Origin: Bacillus thuringiensis
Lineage (GTDB): Bacteria; Bacillota; Bacilli; Bacillales; Bacillaceae_G
Direction of reading: 5' to 3'
Assembly (NCBI RefSeq): GCF_014932895.1
Contig: NZ_JACYOF010000004.1
Span: 62,001-126,000 of the forward strand
DNA length: 64,000 nt
The position numbers and the translations under genes were made by a program. Shown one piece after another: positions 18,241-25,804 of this stretch; positions within the stretch are counted from its first letter, which is position 1, and the number at the start of each line of letters is the position of its first letter. Under the pieces are notes generated by a model. The model had not been told where the DNA came from. It did not search any database and saw only the letters and a list, made by a program, of their open reading frames with translations.

Positions 18241-19391
18241 ATGTGGAAAGCTCTAAATCAAATTGAAAAAGAGTTATGTGCAGCTGGAATAAGGAAAAAT
18301 AAACTAGCAAATTATTGGGGAGTTAAGCCAAGTACTGTTACAAAAATTTTTAAAGGTAACACAGACATGAGTTTTGGCTTTCTTTCCAAAACAGTCATCC
18401 TATTAAACAAAGGCATACAGGTTCAAGAAGATCTATTAACAGATTATATATATATAACGAAACCAAAATCAGAAAACTTACGTGAGGCAATGGAAGATTT
18501 AGCTTTAAGAGGAAAGTTTAATCTATTAATTAATATTATAAATAGTGAATCACAATCAAAGGTAGCAGAAAATAGAGAATTCGCTAATGTGTATCGAATT
18601 ATATATAAACGATATATAGGTGAAATTGATGCTGTACAGTACCATAAGGCATTAAGCTGGGAAAGTAAAGCAATAAGAACATCAGAGATGGAAGTGTTAA
18701 TTGAAATTTTATTATGTCAAGCGCAATATCAATCGGGTAACTTTACTTCTTTAAATGAGCGATTAAAATCTCTTGAAATAAAAATAAATAAAATAAGTAA
18801 TAGATACATTCGAGAATGTTATAAATTACGATATAAAGAAGCTATTGCCGTTACTTCGTTGCAAGGTGGTGAAGTCATTGAAGCAAGGCATGTTAGTATG
18901 GAACTATTAGATGATCTTGAATGGGATAACTTTTTTTCTTTTCCAAAAGTAAATGCATATTTAAAGTTAGGTGAATCGTATATTTTTTTAGCGAATGAAT
19001 ATGAGAGGTCAAAATATTATTTGGAAAAGACTCTAGAAGTGTTAGGAGATAGTAAGACTAATGGAATTGAGAAAAAAGAAGAATGGTGCAACATACATTA
19101 TCATTTCTAAAGATTCACCATGATAAAGAACTTAGTAGCTTAGATGTTGTTCATTCAGGTGAACTAGCATATTTAAGGATTAAACAAGGTAACAGAATGG
19201 AAGCGAGAAGACTATTGAATCAATTAAAAGAGAAGAATGGGAGATTAACAGACATACAGACTGCATATTTAGCTTTAACATATGAAGGTACTAAAAAAGA
19301 AGAGTTAATGAAACGTTCCCTTTTGATGTGTCAAAAATCAGGGAATATATTTTATTCGAATTTACCAAAAATATACTTGGGTTTAATTTGA
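18241..19391 (+). pseudogene. aimR: AimR-like arbitrium receptor, frameshifted
   Basis: ATG 18241 follows AAGGGGGG. Residues ~1-60 form an HTH (NKLANYWGVKPSTVTKIFKG); the rest is a helical TPR-type array, as in AimR/Rap-family receptors that bind a phage peptide and control lysogeny. The first frame stops at 19108-19110. The protein continues one frame back from ~19071 (VQHTLSFLKIHHDKEL to the stop at 19391). The break lies at the A6 run 19072-19077; one more A restores a ~383-residue protein, the usual AimR length. A strain mutation or a sequencing error is possible. aimP follows 38 bases later. Confidence 0.8.
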
Positions 19392-19428
19392 ATAATTGGT
19401 ATAATTGTCTTCGGAAAGAGGTGAAATA

Positions 19429-19575
19429 ATGAAAAAAATAATTACAATCATTCCTGCACTATTAATAGCTGCTACATTATTCATTAACACTGATTCTATA
19501 AAAGAAAAACCTAGTACAAATGATTCAAAACCTACAGTTCAACACATGATGGTTGACCCTGGTGGCGGTTGGTAA
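19429..19575 (+). CDS. aimP: AimP-like arbitrium signal pre-peptide
   Basis: Forty-eight residues: basic start MKK, hydrophobic core IITIIPALLIAATLFI (secretion signal), a polar linker, and the C-terminus HMMVDPGGGW. This is the layout of arbitrium pre-peptides, exported and trimmed to a short C-terminal signal that is imported by neighbours and binds AimR. The Gly-rich end with final Trp resembles the Wbeta-group signal as I recall it (MMSEPGGGGW). RBS GAAAGAGGTG precedes the ATG. Mature peptide length is not determined; the last 6-9 residues are likely. Confidence 0.82.
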   Translation: MKKIITIIPALLIAATLFINTDSIKEKPSTNDSKPTVQHMMVDPGGGW

Positions 19576-19602
19576 AATACATAATAAAGGTATATATAGA
19601 TT

Positions 19603-19642
19603 ACAAATGACATCGTCTTAATTGACGATGTCATTTGTAGTT
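19603..19642 (+). terminator. Strong hairpin after aimP
   Basis: A perfect 15-bp stem (ACAAATGACATCGTC / GACGATGTCATTTGT), 6-base loop, then AGTTTT. It lies between aimP and the next small gene, where arbitrium phages regulate read-through into aimX. Confidence 0.75.
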
Positions 19643-19730
19643 TTAGGAGAAATTTCTTTTTTTGCTGAAAGAAGAAAAAAGAAACTTTTGTAAAAAAAAT
19701 ACAAAAATACAAAGAGGGAGATAGAAGAAG

Positions 19731-19859
19731 ATGAAGAGTAAAGAAGGGGAAGTTAATCTAATTAAACAAGCTTTATTACTTTTGCAAGAAGAGGATGATC
19801 CGAAAGAGACATTATTTTCTATCTGTTTGAGTGAACCAAAAAAAGAAAAGGTTATGTAA
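19731..19859 (+). CDS. Small ORF in the aimX position (42 aa)
   Basis: ATG 19731 behind GAGGGAGATAGAAG encodes 42 residues (KSKEGEVNLIKQALLLLQEE ... LSEPKKEKVM), predicted helical. In arbitrium loci a short transcript or peptide, AimX, lies directly after aimP and drives the lysis-lysogeny choice; position is the only evidence here. A convergent terminator separates it from the CI-like gene. Confidence 0.5.
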   Translation: MKSKEGEVNLIKQALLLLQEEDDPKETLFSICLSEPKKEKVM

Positions 19860-19892
19860 AAAAGACTATCTAACTTTTGGATAGTCTTTTTA
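19857..19892. terminator. Bidirectional terminator
   Basis: AAAAAGACTATC / GATAGTCTTTTT flanked by A and T runs, between the convergent aimX-position ORF and the CI-like repressor. Confidence 0.8.
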
Positions 19893-19894
19893 CA

Positions 19895-20248
19895 CTACAT
19901 ATTTCCTTTAGATTTCTCGTAGTTCACAAACATCTCTAATTGTTCTAATGCTTTTTTTCGTTGTTCTTCGGGTAAGTCATTAATGATTTGAAGAATTTCG
20001 TGTGCTTCCTTTGTTAGCTGTAAATCTTGGCCCGCTGTTAAATCTGGTGAATCAGATAAACCTAACAAATAATCTGTTGTTACTTTTAAATAATTTGCTA
20101 TTTTCTGAAGTGTACGTGTACCGGGTGCTTTTTTCCCCTCGACATAATTATAAACAGAAACATGACTAACACCAATTGCATCAGCTAACTGTTGTTGGGT
20201 GATGCTCTTCTTTTCAATTAATGATTTCAACCTCTCATGACTAAACAT
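19895..20248 (-). CDS. CI-like phage repressor (XRE family)
   Basis: A 117-residue regulator with N-terminal HTH (SITQQQLADAIGVSHVSVYNYVEGKKAPG, ~12-45), the YLKVTTDYLLGLSD segment seen in SinR/Xre-type phage repressors, and a helical C-terminus (LPEEQRKKALEQLEMFV). No peptidase domain, so it is not a LexA-type self-cleaving repressor. ATG 20248 is chosen, nine bases after GGGGTG; the upstream GTG forms part of that site. It is divergent from the Cro-like gene across operators at 20329-20407. Confidence 0.88.
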   Translation of the reverse strand: MFSHERLKSLIEKKSITQQQLADAIGVSHVSVYNYVEGKKAPGTRTLQKIANYLKVTTDYLLGLSDSPDLTAGQDLQLTKEAHEILQIINDLPEEQRKKALEQLEMFVNYEKSKGNM

Positions 20249-20320
20249 AATAAAAAACACCCCAAGTTTATTTTATATGAAATTATTTTTTCTTAATTAC
20301 TATTATGGTGTCACACTGTC

Positions 20321-20349
20321 ATTATATATTAACTATCAGTTAAGTGGAA
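20321..20349 (-). promoter_or_regulatory. Repressor promoter with operator O3
   Basis: On the minus strand TTCCAC and TATAAT are spaced 17 bases. Inside the spacer, 20329-20343 is TTAAC-TATCA-GTTAA, the same half-site and 5-base spacing as O1 and O2, so the repressor probably controls its own gene. Confidence 0.6.
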
Positions 20350-20383
20350 AGGTAATTTTTTTGAAAAAAGTTTTGGGAAACAC

Positions 20384-20412
20384 TTGAACTTAACCTAAGG
20401 TTAAGTTATTAT
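20384..20412 (+). promoter_or_regulatory. Early rightward promoter with operator O1
   Basis: TTGAAC (20384-20389) and TATTAT (20407-20412) are spaced 17 bases. The spacer is filled by the palindrome at 20387-20407, AACTTAAC-CTAAG-GTTAAGTT. A repressor bound here would block the Cro-like and early genes. Confidence 0.75.
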
Positions 20413-20448
20413 GTAATTAACAACAAAAACGGAAGAGAGGAGTTGTTT

Positions 20449-20640
20449 ATGAAAACTCTAAAACAGCTACGTGTAGAACAGGGATATACATGTAGGGAAG
20501 TAGCTGAAGCCGTGGGTATTACTGAAGTTTATTATTGGTATATAGAAAACGGAAAGCGTCGACCTTATTATGATTTAATTGTGAAAATTGCTGAGTTTTT
20601 TAAAGTGAAGCTAGATGAAATTAAAATTTTTTGCCCATAA
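20449..20640 (+). CDS. Cro-like XRE regulator
   Basis: A 63-residue single HTH protein: LKQLRVEQGYTCREVAEAVG with ITEVYYWYIENGKRRP is the XRE helix-turn-helix, followed by YDLIVKIAEFFKVKLDEI. ATG 20449 after GAGAGGAG; the TTG six bases upstream is too close. It is the first early gene, opposite the CI-like repressor, and fits a Cro antagonist role. Confidence 0.82.
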   Translation: MKTLKQLRVEQGYTCREVAEAVGITEVYYWYIENGKRRPYYDLIVKIAEFFKVKLDEIKIFCP

Positions 20641-20663
20641 CTTAACCTTAAGTTAAGTTATGG
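20635..20663. promoter_or_regulatory. Operator O2
   Basis: A perfect palindrome with 12-bp arms, CCATAACTTAAC-CTTAA-GTTAAGTTATGG, overlapping the stop of the Cro-like gene. Its core equals O1 (AACTTAAC N5 GTTAAGTT), so it is likely a third binding site of the phage switch. Confidence 0.65.
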
Positions 20664-20696
20664 TTGGTTAAGTAAATTAAAAAGGAGCGAAACAAA

Positions 20697-20963
20697 ATGG
20701 GATTAGATCAAATCATTAAAGAATCAATCCGCGAAGTTGTTCGCGAAGAGATTCAAGCAGCTTTGGCTTCATTCCAACAACAATCACAACCAAACAAGGT
20801 AATGCGAGTGAAGGAAGCAGCAGCTTTCTTAAATATAGCGGTTTGTAGGATGTATGAATTAGCAAATCATCCTAAGTTTCCAGTAATAAGAGAAGGGCGT
20901 AAACTACTTTTCTTACAAAAGGATTTGGAAGCATGGCTTGAGGCGCAAAAGGAGGTGCTTTAG
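20697..20963 (+). CDS. Excisionase-family DNA-binding protein
   Basis: Eighty-eight residues: an N-terminal helix (IIKESIREVVREEIQAALASF), then a MerR/excisionase-type winged helix, KVMRVKEAAAFLNIAVCRMYELA followed by PVIREGRKLLFLQKDLEAWL. Such proteins act in excision or as early regulators. ATG behind AAAAAGGAGCG. Its stop overlaps the GTG of the next ORF (TAGTG). Confidence 0.8.
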   Translation: MGLDQIIKESIREVVREEIQAALASFQQQSQPNKVMRVKEAAAFLNIAVCRMYELANHPKFPVIREGRKLLFLQKDLEAWLEAQKEVL

Positions 20964-21127
20964 TGGAAGATATAACATCAGTAGCTATATTTGGAATGTT
21001 AATCGCATGCGGTTCATGTTTTTTTTATATCACTTACGAACCAATAAAAGCATGGGCTTGGAGTGATACAAAACAAAATAAAAAGACCCATGGCAGTGGG
21101 TCCTTTTCAAAAAACAAGTTGTTATAA
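20963..21127 (+). CDS. Small membrane protein (54 aa)
   Basis: GTG 20963 is preceded by an ideal AAAGGAGGTG. One hydrophobic helix (SVAIFGMLIACGSCFFYITY) is followed by a polar tail. The end of the coding region contains the hairpin GACCCA/TGGGTC flanked by A and T runs, which may also terminate transcription. Function unknown. Confidence 0.6.
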   Translation: MEDITSVAIFGMLIACGSCFFYITYEPIKAWAWSDTKQNKKTHGSGSFSKNKLL

Positions 21128-21156
21128 GTATACCACGGAAAGTAGGGATATAGTAC

Positions 21157-21333
21157 ATGGATTTAATTGAATATCAAGTGCTATTACCTAATAAGTTCTG
21201 GGATATAGCTAAAAGCAAAGATGAATTAAAGCGAATGATTGAACAGTATTTTGCAGCTGGTTATCCGCATTATGAAATTCAACGAATTATCAAAAGTGGA
21301 CAAGCATATGTGGCAGTTTGTACGAGGAGGTAA
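21157..21333 (+). CDS. Small phage protein (58 aa)
   Basis: MDLIEYQVLLPNKFWDIA ... YFAAGYPHYEIQRIIKSGQAYVAVC. No domain recognised. It ends seven bases before the DnaD-like gene, and its last codons (ACGAGGAGGTAA) supply the ribosome site of that gene. Composition matches other early genes. Confidence 0.6.
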   Translation: MDLIEYQVLLPNKFWDIAKSKDELKRMIEQYFAAGYPHYEIQRIIKSGQAYVAVCTRR

Positions 21334-21339
21334 ATATTT

Positions 21340-22218
21340 ATGACAAACATAGTAACTGAAATTGGTGGATTAAATTTCAAAGGTAATGTGGTAGATCATG
21401 AATGGTTTAATTACATCACTTTTAGAAATGGTAAGCCTCACATTGTAGCAATTATGGTATTAAGTGAAATTGTTTATTGGTATCGTCCTACAGTTATTCG
21501 AGATGAATATACTGGCAAGGTTACTTATAAGAAAAAATTCAAATCAGATAAATTACAAAAGAGTTATCAGCAATTAGCAGAAACGTTTGGATTTTCAAAA
21601 CTTCAAGTGAAGCGTGCTTGTGACTTATTGGTGGATATGAGCTTAATTGAAATTGAATTTAGAACAATTATTGTAAATGAAATAACGTTAAACAATGTAA
21701 TGTTCGTTGAGCCTAAAGTAAATGAAATAAAAAGTATATCAAGTATGTATCAACAAGTTGAAGAAGACACTGGTGACTTTGAAGTAAAGAGGGTAGTTAT
21801 TTCAAAGTCAGGTACCTCTTCACATAAAAGTAAAGAAGCACCTAACTTCAAAGTAAAGACAAATACAGAGATTACTACAAAGAATACTACAGAGAATGTA
21901 AGTAGTAGTAGCATCTTCTCTTTCTACGAAAATAATTTTGGGATTTTAAATCCATTCGTAGCCGATAGCATTACCCAATGGACAAACGATACAAGCGAAG
22001 AACTTGTCCAAGCGGCTATGGAACGTGCGTTGAAACAACAGAAGAAATGGAATTATGCTGAGGGCATTTTAAAACAGTGGGTTAATAAAAATATTCGTAC
22101 TTTAGCTGATGTTAATGCAGCAGAAATGGAGTTTAAAAACAAAGGTAAAAAAGGAGAGAAAAACAATGCAAGCGTTAGGAAAAACAGTAGCTTCATCGAA
22201 AAATACGATTTTGAGTAA
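21340..22218 (+). CDS. Phage replisome organizer, DnaD-like
   Basis: A 292-residue initiator. The N-half reads as a winged helix domain (YQQLAETFGFSKLQVKRACDLLVDMSLIEI, ~85-115). The C-half is a DnaD-type domain (FSFYENNFGILNPFVADSI ... YAEGILKQWVNKNIRTLADV, ~195-265). Such proteins recognise the phage origin and recruit the helicase loader encoded next, whose start lies inside this gene. Confidence 0.85.
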   Translation: MTNIVTEIGGLNFKGNVVDHEWFNYITFRNGKPHIVAIMVLSEIVYWYRPTVIRDEYTGKVTYKKKFKSDKLQKSYQQLAETFGFSKLQVKRACDLLVDMSLIEIEFRTIIVNEITLNNVMFVEPKVNEIKSISSMYQQVEEDTGDFEVKRVVISKSGTSSHKSKEAPNFKVKTNTEITTKNTTENVSSSSIFSFYENNFGILNPFVADSITQWTNDTSEELVQAAMERALKQQKKWNYAEGILKQWVNKNIRTLADVNAAEMEFKNKGKKGEKNNASVRKNSSFIEKYDFE

Positions 22219-23029
22219 ATTCGCTCAAAGTTATGTGTTGTCTCCTAATAGATGCACAAATGTTTTCTTGGTAGGGAAAGACAAAATTAAAGACGTTTGT
22301 AATAAACGCTTACTTATAGATACAAAAACAAATGAAGAGTTTTGTCCACAATGTAGATTGGTAGAGCAAGAAGACCAACAACTTGCAAAAGAAACACTGG
22401 CTATTAAGAAGAAAAACGAAATTATTCATTTATACGATTCGTTTTCAGATAACAGCCTTATAAATCCTAAATTGAAAAAAGCAACATTTGATAGTTACGC
22501 ACCACCTACACAGGAATTAGCGAATGGTAAAGAAGTTATGATGAATTTTGCTAGAAACTTTGATCCTAACAAATCAGAAAGCATTGTAATTACAGGTGAC
22601 TATAGAGTTGGGAAAAGTCATTTATGTGTAGCGGCTACAAAAGAAATTATGAGAAAAGGCTACAGCGCAATGTTTATAGAAATGAACGCACTCTTTACAA
22701 AAATAACTTCTACATGGAACAAGAATAGTGAACTAACAGAAGACAAGCTGATGTCTATTATTGCAAATGTTGATGTACTTGTATTAGATGACTTTGGCGC
22801 AGAGTTTACGGAAAAAGATGCTGAGGGAGTTACTTGGAAGAAAACGAAGACAAAGGATATTCTCGAGCGCAGGCTAGGAAGAACAAACTTATTCACAACA
22901 AACTTTGAAGTTATGGAGTTAGCCAGAATGTATGGAGAACGTGAGTTTAGTCGGATTATGGAAGATACTCAAGTGTTGAAAATGTATGGTGAAAATTACA
23001 GTTTGCGAAACTTCAAAAGGGAGGAATAA
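22166..23029 (+). CDS. DnaC/IstB-like helicase loader ATPase
   Basis: A 287-residue AAA+ protein: a Cys pair region near the N-terminus (CNKRLL ... CPQC, ~42-65) and Walker A GDYRVGKSH (~140) with VLVLDDFGAEF as Walker B (~205). Note that the A loop reads GDYRVGKS rather than the usual G..GTGKT. ATG 22166 behind AAGGAGAG is preferred to an earlier in-frame ATG. It overlaps the DnaD-like gene by 53 bases. It loads the host replicative helicase. Confidence 0.88.
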   Translation: MQALGKTVASSKNTILSKFAQSYVLSPNRCTNVFLVGKDKIKDVCNKRLLIDTKTNEEFCPQCRLVEQEDQQLAKETLAIKKKNEIIHLYDSFSDNSLINPKLKKATFDSYAPPTQELANGKEVMMNFARNFDPNKSESIVITGDYRVGKSHLCVAATKEIMRKGYSAMFIEMNALFTKITSTWNKNSELTEDKLMSIIANVDVLVLDDFGAEFTEKDAEGVTWKKTKTKDILERRLGRTNLFTTNFEVMELARMYGEREFSRIMEDTQVLKMYGENYSLRNFKREE

Positions 23030-23031
23030 CG

Positions 23032-23226
23032 ATGTGTGCATTATGTCGTAATACAGGAATTATTCGTAAAGAAGTTTATTCAGGGGTAACTCTAACGGAA
23101 GGGTGTAACTGTGAAGTAGCAAAGCAACAGCAAGAAGAAAATGATAAGCGTTGGGAAGCATGGTTAATAAAATTTGAGTCAATGAAGCAAGAGTTACAAC
23201 GTAATCAACAACAAAAAGTAAGTTAA
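23032..23226 (+). CDS. Small Cys-containing phage protein (64 aa)
   Basis: CALCRNTG near the N-terminus and GCNCEVAKQQ later give four Cys in CxxC/CxC spacing, likely a zinc or metal site; the C-half is a charged helix (ENDKRWEAWLIKFESMKQEL). It starts three bases after the helicase loader behind AGGGAGGAATAACG. Function unknown. Confidence 0.65.
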   Translation: MCALCRNTGIIRKEVYSGVTLTEGCNCEVAKQQQEENDKRWEAWLIKFESMKQELQRNQQQKVS

Positions 23227-23241
23227 CAAGGGGGATTTAAG

Positions 23242-23520
23242 TTGAAAAACACAGGTATTGCAAGAAAAGTGGACGAGCTAGGGCGTGTAGTAATTCCAGT
23301 AGAGTTACGCAGAACTTTGGGAATTGCTGAAGGTACAGCATTAGGCTTTCATGTTGAAGAGGAAAACATCGTTTTAAGAAAACAAGAAAAGTCATGCTTT
23401 GTAACGGGTGAAGTTTCTGAATCAAACATGGAATTGCTGGGCGGTCGAATGTTTTTGAGCAAGGAAGGGGCCAATGAATTACTGGACCTTCTTGAAAAGA
23501 GTGGGATAGCACATGCCTAA
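23242..23520 (+). CDS. AbrB-family transition-state-type regulator
   Basis: Ninety-two residues. The swapped-hairpin DNA-binding domain is clear: GIARKVDELGRVVIPVELRR then LGIAEGTALGFHVEEENIVLRK (~4-48), matching AbrB/Abh. The C-terminal part probably mediates oligomerisation. TTG start after AAGGGGGATTTAAG. A phage AbrB homologue may adjust host or phage transcription. Confidence 0.88.
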   Translation: MKNTGIARKVDELGRVVIPVELRRTLGIAEGTALGFHVEEENIVLRKQEKSCFVTGEVSESNMELLGGRMFLSKEGANELLDLLEKSGIAHA

Positions 23521-23872
23521 GCAGTTAAATATTTTCGATGTAGAACCATCGATTTGTGAGTTTGATGTAATGAAAGCTAATGTGAAGAAAGGAACTGGAC
23601 GCATTACATATGCTGATGTACGTGTCCAAGTTCCAAGGAATGCAAAGTGTACGGATGAATTACCACGCACAAGTAAACAAGATGATCGTTATGACATCTT
23701 TGAACAATATGTAATGGCAGTTTGGAGATATGGAAGATCAATTGATAGCTCATGTAATTGGGAAACAGCAGAGGAATTATGTAAGGCAGCCAGAGATAAA
23801 AAAGAAGGTATTCCGGCAAGGGTTTATTTAGGGAGTGGTTTTAGACCTGAGGTTGTCGAGTATATGAAGTAA
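23513..23872 (+). CDS. Conserved-looking phage protein (119 aa), function unknown
   Basis: Overlaps the abrB-like stop by 8 bases. Reads MPKQLNIFDVEPSICEFDV ... TYADVRVQVPRN ... RYDIFEQYVMAVWRYGRSI. No catalytic motif recognised. An inverted repeat (GGCTAGG / CCTAGCC) follows the stop. Confidence 0.65.
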   Translation: MPKQLNIFDVEPSICEFDVMKANVKKGTGRITYADVRVQVPRNAKCTDELPRTSKQDDRYDIFEQYVMAVWRYGRSIDSSCNWETAEELCKAARDKKEGIPARVYLGSGFRPEVVEYMK

Positions 23873-23970
23873 TAAAAGGCTAGGCTTAAGGGTTCACCTA
23901 GCCAAAAATATAGGGTTTCATCGTCGGATGAGACTTAATTATAAATGAGATATGTAGTGAGGTGAATAGG

Positions 23971-24165
23971 GTGAAAGAAAAGTTAACAAAAAATTTACAA
24001 ACAACAGTAGAGATAGATACAGCACGAAATCAAATATATGTAGTAAAAGATGGTCGTGTATTTCCAGTAGCTCCACCAATTAGCGGATTTGGAGAGCAGG
24101 TTGCTATTTGGCAGAACGGAAAAGTTGATCGTGTGGATACTAAGTTTACTGAAAAGATAAAATGA
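23971..24165 (+). CDS. XtrA/YqaO-like small phage protein
   Basis: Sixty-four residues: KNLQTTVEIDTARNQIYVVKDGRVFPVAPP ... GFGEQVAIWQNGKVDRVD. Two short beta-rich halves recall the small YqaO/XtrA-type proteins of B. subtilis prophages. GTG 23971 is placed six bases after GAGGTG; an earlier GTG at 23962 forms part of that site. Confidence 0.55.
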   Translation: MKEKLTKNLQTTVEIDTARNQIYVVKDGRVFPVAPPISGFGEQVAIWQNGKVDRVDTKFTEKIK

Positions 24166-24191
24166 TTTTTTCTAAGAAGGTAGGTTCAATT

Positions 24192-24443
24192 ATGAGTGTA
24201 GCAAGAAATCATGAAGCGATGAAGGAATCACGGTTGAAGGTATACATCGCTTTAGAAGAAGCTAACTTCATTTGGGATGAAAGAGATGTAGTTCGTTTTC
24301 GTGAAATGTGGAGTCAAGGTATGAGTTTGCCGATGATGGCAAAAGCATTAAGGAGGCACCAAGCGGAGGTGGCGCTCCTTGTAATAGATCAGGCTGATAA
24401 GTATTTGATTGAAAATCGTCCAATAGGATTAGGAATTTGGTAA
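24192..24443 (+). CDS. Small phage protein, possible HTH (83 aa)
   Basis: MSVARNHEAMKESRLKVYIAL ... WDERDVVRFREMWSQGMSLPMMAKALRRHQAEVALLVIDQA. The segment MSLPMMAKALRRHQAEVALL resembles a homeodomain-like HTH. ATG 24192 is chosen after GAAGGTAGG; an ATG at 24162 overlapping the previous stop is less likely. Confidence 0.55.
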   Translation: MSVARNHEAMKESRLKVYIALEEANFIWDERDVVRFREMWSQGMSLPMMAKALRRHQAEVALLVIDQADKYLIENRPIGLGIW

Positions 24444-24462
24444 ATAGGAAGGGGAAATCAAA

Positions 24463-24945
24463 ATGAAAGCAATGGAAAATGGTGTATTGGAAGCAACCCA
24501 ATTAATTAGTGAAGCAAGAAATGAGGATCAGGTTGTAAAAGAAGCTACAGTCTTACAAATTGCAGGTATCTTATCAATTGGTGAATTAAACGATTATCAG
24601 GAAGCAACTTTACGCACTTGGAATAACAAAACTGATTTTGGAGGACGTGTTTCAAATGCAGCGTTAGGACTTACAGGAGAAGCTGGTGAAGTTGCTGACA
24701 TTGTTAAAAAAGCAATTTATCATGGTCATGGTTTTCAACCGTCACATTGCCCGGGAGAAGAGGACGGAAATACTTATAAGTTAGCTTTAGAGTTAGGTGA
24801 CATTATGTATTATGTAGCGATTATGGGACATGAACTAGGATACACGTTACAAGACATTGCAGAAATGAATATCGCTAAATTAGCTAAGAGATATCCAGAT
24901 GGATTTAGTCGAGAAGCAAGTCAAGCGCGTGTTGATGTAAAGTAA
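24463..24945 (+). CDS. MazG-like NTP pyrophosphohydrolase
   Basis: About 160 residues. LNDYQEATLRTWNNK then ALGLTGEAGEVADIVKKAIYHGH carries the ExxE metal-binding helix, and KLALELGDIMYYVAIMGHEL provides the ExxD helix, the two signatures of the MazG / all-alpha NTP-PPase fold. It probably hydrolyses a nucleotide triphosphate (house-cleaning or ppGpp-related). RBS AAGGGG. It is the last gene of the early rightward cluster. Confidence 0.85.
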   Translation: MKAMENGVLEATQLISEARNEDQVVKEATVLQIAGILSIGELNDYQEATLRTWNNKTDFGGRVSNAALGLTGEAGEVADIVKKAIYHGHGFQPSHCPGEEDGNTYKLALELGDIMYYVAIMGHELGYTLQDIAEMNIAKLAKRYPDGFSREASQARVDVK

Positions 24946-24995
24946 GATAAAATTTGAATTTTATAAAAACAAGTATTGATGATAACCCTTTAAAT

Positions 24996-25161
24996 AAAAG
25001 CTCCACTCTCAAAAGGGTGAGAGTGGAGCTTGTGGATGAAATTACTGAGTTCTTGGGATGGTGAACACCAGCACATAAATAATAGCATGAGTATTCAGAA
25101 AAAACACTGAGTAAATGTTTCCGATTTTTCAAGTTATAGTTAATTAGTTTTCATTAAACAA
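24996..25161 (-). ncRNA. Candidate minus-strand small transcript
   Basis: On the minus strand TTGTTT (25156-25161) and TATAAC (25133-25138) are spaced exactly 17 bases. About 100 bases further on lies a perfect 12-bp hairpin (24999-25010 / 25019-25030) followed by TTTTATTT. Promoter and terminator together outline a transcript of ~130 bases. A minus-strand frame from TTG 25132 exists but has no ribosome site. Function unknown. Confidence 0.4.
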
Positions 25162-25339
25162 AAACGTTATTTTATTATAGGAAAAAAGGTGACCCAGCAA
25201 TTGTTCCAGCCGAATCCCCCAGTTCTATCAATCCAAATAATGTTCTTTTTCTATATGTAGTTATGTTGAGTTCCTAGAGGCTAGCTCAAAATAACAGTTA
25301 GAGGACAAGGAAAATCATTTTAGAGAGTTTTAGATTTTA
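25162..25339. other. Gene-less stretch before the BclA-C-like gene
   Basis: No convincing gene. A GTG behind AAAAAAGG near 25188 opens only 23 codons. The stretch is the 3' region of the minus-strand exosporium-type gene. Confidence 0.4.
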
Positions 25340-25804
25340 TTATGTTAATGCTACAACAGCAAGAGTTAAGCCCAACGTATTTAATGGACTAGAATATGGT
25401 CCAACATTAACAGTAAGAGTACTTGTTATACCTGGAGGTGTAGTGAAAATTGCGGGTGCCGATACAGAGGTATATCCTGCAGTATACCCTAGAGAAGTAC
25501 CTGAGCCAATGATTGCATTATTATTAAGATACATAGTGATACCTGCAGAATTACCTCCTGGTTGAATAATAACTTGCACTTCATAGATTGCCAAATAGGT
25601 TCTTCCACCTTCAAGTAAAACAGTTGTTGGTGGTGTGAATGAGATTGCCGTACCATTAGAATTTACCACGGTATCTAGTGGAATCGCAGAATTTACGGGA
25701 ACTATTGTTGGGGTAGTTTGAACAACATTTAAACTGTTAGCCGTGGGGGATGGACAAGTGCAAGGTTTGTGAATTTTAGAGTTGTTATCATTTTGGTAAT
25801 TCAT
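25340..25804 (-). CDS. BclA C-terminal-domain/ExsF-like exosporium protein
   Basis: A 154-residue protein with a short polar Cys-Pro N-terminus (KPCTCPSPTAN) and a beta-sandwich-like remainder (LLEGGRTYLAIYEVQVIIQPG ... ITMYLNNNAIIGSGTSLGYTAG ... LTLAVVALT). The pattern matches the trimeric C-terminal domain of BclA-type glycoproteins and the ExsF/BxpB basal-layer proteins, without a collagen-like repeat. It opposes the surrounding phage genes. The ribosome site is AAAGGAG; TATAGGATA ~30 bases upstream resembles a SigK -10. It probably alters the spore surface of lysogens. Confidence 0.7.
   Translation of the reverse strand: MNYQNDNNSKIHKPCTCPSPTANSLNVVQTTPTIVPVNSAIPLDTVVNSNGTAISFTPPTTVLLEGGRTYLAIYEVQVIIQPGGNSAGITMYLNNNAIIGSGTSLGYTAGYTSVSAPAIFTTPPGITSTLTVNVGPYSSPLNTLGLTLAVVALT

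Noticed and set aside
19072-19078. AAAAAAG in aimR considered as a programmed frameshift site
   Set aside because: The codon phase (AAA AAA G) does not match the X-XXY-YYZ rule, unlike the tail-chaperone site at 43571.
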